The position numbers and the translations under genes were made by a program. DNA of 18,066 nt from NCBI GenBank assembly GCA_965365445.1, contig CBDUBS010000064.1:1-18066 (forward strand), read 5' to 3'. This DNA comes from CBDUBS01 sp965365445 (GTDB lineage Bacteria > Bacteroidota > Rhodothermia > Rhodothermales > DASSAV01). How positions within the stretch are numbered: position 1 is the stretch's first letter; each line of letters opens with the position of its first letter. Under the pieces are notes generated by a model that searched no databases, was not told the DNA's origin, and saw only the letters and a program-made list of their open reading frames with translations. Shown here piece after piece: positions 16,780 to 18,066 of the stretch.

Positions 16780-17526
16780 CTACAGACGCACCAGGCCGGC
16801 GTCCTCCACCGCTACACGGATGGCCGGTTTGTTGATGATGCTGCCCGCTTCATCGGTCTCCACAAACACGGTGGTCTCTCCGAGCAGACCCTGTCCGATG
16901 CCGAAGAGCCCGGCCGCCATGCGGAAGGCGCGCCTGCAGGCCTCGCCGATCTCGCCCGGGCCGCCGAAACCGTCGCGGTAGGCTTCGAACAGGCTCAGGC
17001 GGCACCAGACGCCGCTCGGACCCAGGTGCTCGTAGGCGAGGTTCCAGTGGGCAGGGCCCGCTTCCCGGTCCAGGCGCGCCTGGAGGGCCGCCTCCGAGAC
17101 GACCACGGTAGCCGTGCCGTAGCTCTGATCCCTGTCCACCCGAACGTCGATCAGTTCGACATCCTCGAAGCGGAACTTCTGCCGGAGCCGGCTCCAGGCG
17201 TCCATACCCTGCTGCTCCGACAGCGCCTGGCGCACGAGCGCGCCGAGGCGTTCGAGTTCATTGCCGTGGAAGGTGCCGCGCGCCGAGCGGGCCGTCTCAC
17301 GGGCTCCTTCGCTCACGCGGGCCATGTCGGCCGCGAGCAAGCTGTAGAGCTCCGACTGGTCGAAGTACGTGCCGAGCACGGGCAGCCAGAGGTCGCCGGA
17401 GAGCGTGCGAAGCTCCGTTACGTCGAGCAACTCAAACACGGCCAGCGTTTGCGCGTGCAGGTCAAGCGCGGCCCGGAGGCGATCGGGGTAGGCTTCTTTC
17501 TCGGGGGTGGCTTTTTTATTGGACAT
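16780..17526 (-). CDS. Rad52/DdrA-like single-strand annealing protein (divergent)
   Basis: Predicted DNA-annealing recombination protein of 248 residues. From about residue 121 the sequence follows the Rad52/DdrA pattern: VELIDVRVDRDQSYGTATVV (124-143), HWNLAYEHLGPSGVWCRLSL (160-179), and GEIGEACRRAFRMAAGLFGI then GQGLL (191-215). The last part corresponds to the conserved helix-plus-FGIGRYLY motif, with the usual RY replaced by QG. Residues 1 to about 115 are helical and charged and match nothing I recognise. The ATG at 17526 has GGAGG four bases upstream. It lies downstream of a primase-like gene and upstream of RNase H on the same strand, consistent with a recombination/replication module. 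Catalytic residues are not expected in this family, so assignment rests on pattern alone; another double-strand-break-repair-like fold is the alternative. Confidence 0.6.
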   Translation of the reverse strand: MSNKKATPEKEAYPDRLRAALDLHAQTLAVFELLDVTELRTLSGDLWLPVLGTYFDQSELYSLLAADMARVSEGARETARSARGTFHGNELERLGALVRQALSEQQGMDAWSRLRQKFRFEDVELIDVRVDRDQSYGTATVVVSEAALQARLDREAGPAHWNLAYEHLGPSGVWCRLSLFEAYRDGFGGPGEIGEACRRAFRMAAGLFGIGQGLLGETTVFVETDEAGSIINKPAIRVAVEDAGLVRL

Positions 17527-17533
17527 GGGTCCT

Positions 17534-17583
17534 CCATAGGGTGTGTGAATGCGAGGCCCGGAGTGAACCTCTCATCCCTATGG
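17534..17583 (-). promoter_or_regulatory. Inverted repeat overlapping the ribosome-binding site of the annealing-protein gene
   Basis: CCATAGGG (17534-17541) and CCCTATGG (17576-17583) are perfect 8-bp inverse complements around a 34-nt loop. In the transcript the 3' arm CCCTATGG runs directly into AGG, so the first two bases of the GGAGG Shine-Dalgarno would be paired. The stem does not extend beyond eight pairs. Structure and any regulatory effect are inferred. Confidence 0.4.
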
Positions 17584-17654
17584 TGCACGGAAACCCGTGG
17601 AAATTGCGCCTCGCCTTCGAACGACCCGAGTTACGTATGTTGCTAATAATGAGA

Positions 17655-17678
17655 ATCATGTCTCGCGCGAGACATGAT
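17655..17678. repeat. Perfect 24-bp palindrome upstream of the annealing-protein gene
   Basis: The half site ATCATGTCTCGC (17655-17666) is followed without spacer by its exact reverse complement (17667-17678). Only about 220 bp separate the primase-like and annealing-protein genes, and this element lies 129 bp before the latter's ATG. A dimeric repressor operator or a replication-associated element is likely. Overlapping its left edge, AATGAGAATCAT (17648-17659) matches 11 of 12 bases of the centre of the Fur box, but the outer bases do not fit, so iron control is only a weak possibility. Confidence 0.6.
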
Positions 17679-17749
17679 AGACCAAAGGCCGGCCGCCGGG
17701 CCTGTATTACGTCGTCCATGCTTGGAAAGTGCGAAGGAAGCAGGGGTTT

Positions 17750-18066
17750 TCACAGTCCGTCGTTTCTCTTTGGGGCTACCCGGCGCACGGCCGATTCAAG
17801 GCAGCGTTCGACGGTGCGCTTCCTACATGGGGGACGGTTTCGGGCGTTCACTTCATCCAGTATGCGCTGCGCCTCACCGGCATCCCAACCGGCGTTATCG
17901 AGGAGGAAACAGGCCAGGCAGAACAGCAAATCGTTACGGCCTGCGTGGCCCGGCCACCAGGACTCACCCTGGGCGCACCCCTCCAACATGCGACGGGCAT
18001 AGGCGGACTTCTTGGAGTTGCCCCGCTTCAGTGGACGGCTACTGGCTTGGGTAGTGCAGTCTCCGC
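17750..18066 (-). CDS. C-terminal end of a protein with a primase-C-terminal (PriCT)-like domain (N-terminus outside window)
   Basis: The frame is open at the right edge of the window and ends in TGA at 17750-17752, giving 105 visible codons. An ATG at 17989 exists, but the frame continues upstream without a stop (RGNSKKSAYARRMLEGCAQG), so this is probably the tail of a longer protein. The stretch GRNDLLFCLACFLLDNAGWD, then EAQRILDEVNARNRPP and RTVERCLESAVRRV, follows the pattern of PriCT domains: GxRNxxLFxLA, helical, N-x-x-x-x-PP, then a helix ending in S/A-A-x-R. Such domains sit at the C-terminal side of primase-polymerase or primase-helicase proteins of plasmids, phages and integrated elements. 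Only the tail is seen, so the full protein's activity is inferred. Confidence 0.5.
   Translation of the reverse strand, partial: GDCTTQASSRPLKRGNSKKSAYARRMLEGCAQGESWWPGHAGRNDLLFCLACFLLDNAGWDAGEAQRILDEVNARNRPPCRKRTVERCLESAVRRVAPKRNDGL

Noticed and set aside
15600..16835. 411-codon plus-strand frame across the RNase H gene and its leader
   Set aside because: The opposite strand carries a complete RNase H domain with all catalytic residues. The plus-strand product is low-complexity and proline/arginine-rich.
17684..17699. GGCC-rich stretch after the primase-like gene as a terminator
   Set aside because: Base pairing is interrupted after four pairs and no T-run follows on the minus strand.

Overview
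The window looks like a chromosomal piece from a bacterium of the Bacteroidota/Rhodothermota group. The evidence is a classic SusC/SusD pair, a second TonB-dependent receptor with an N-terminal carboxypeptidase-regulatory-like domain, a PorV/PorQ-family barrel and a surface protein with a type IX secretion (T9SS) C-terminal sorting domain. Base composition is GC-rich in the coding regions. The genus cannot be told from this sequence alone.

Region 1 (1 to about 15,600) is a carbohydrate-uptake and sugar-acid locus. Seven genes lie head to tail on the minus strand with short gaps (18-106 nt): rhaT-like sugar/proton symporter, TonB-dependent receptor, T9SS-sorted fibronectin-like protein, PorV-like barrel, SusC, SusD and an enolase-superfamily enzyme of the D-galactarolactone cycloisomerase type that runs off the left edge. 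Divergently, on the plus strand, come an AraC-family regulator and a GntP-family sugar-acid permease. The 272-bp AT-rich region between rhaT and araC holds a direct repeat that is a good candidate operator. A second direct repeat lies just upstream of susC. The combination of a rhamnose-type symporter, a galactarate-pathway enzyme and an aldonate-type permease suggests use of a pectin-like or other rhamnose- and uronate-containing polymer. That is inference: no polysaccharide lyase or glycoside hydrolase is visible in the window.

Region 2 (about 15,660 to 18,066, minus strand) is different in kind. It holds the C-terminal end of a protein with a primase-C-terminal-like (PriCT-type) domain, a 248-residue protein whose second half resembles the Rad52/DdrA single-strand annealing family, and a type I ribonuclease H with an unassigned N-terminal domain. 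This is a replication/recombination toolkit of the sort found in phages, plasmids and integrated elements, and the part I sampled is visibly more GC-rich than the Sus genes. Its long leaders contain a perfect 24-bp palindrome and two inverted repeats that would involve the ribosome-binding regions of the annealing-protein and RNase H genes.

No tRNA, rRNA, CRISPR array, insertion sequence or transposase was seen.
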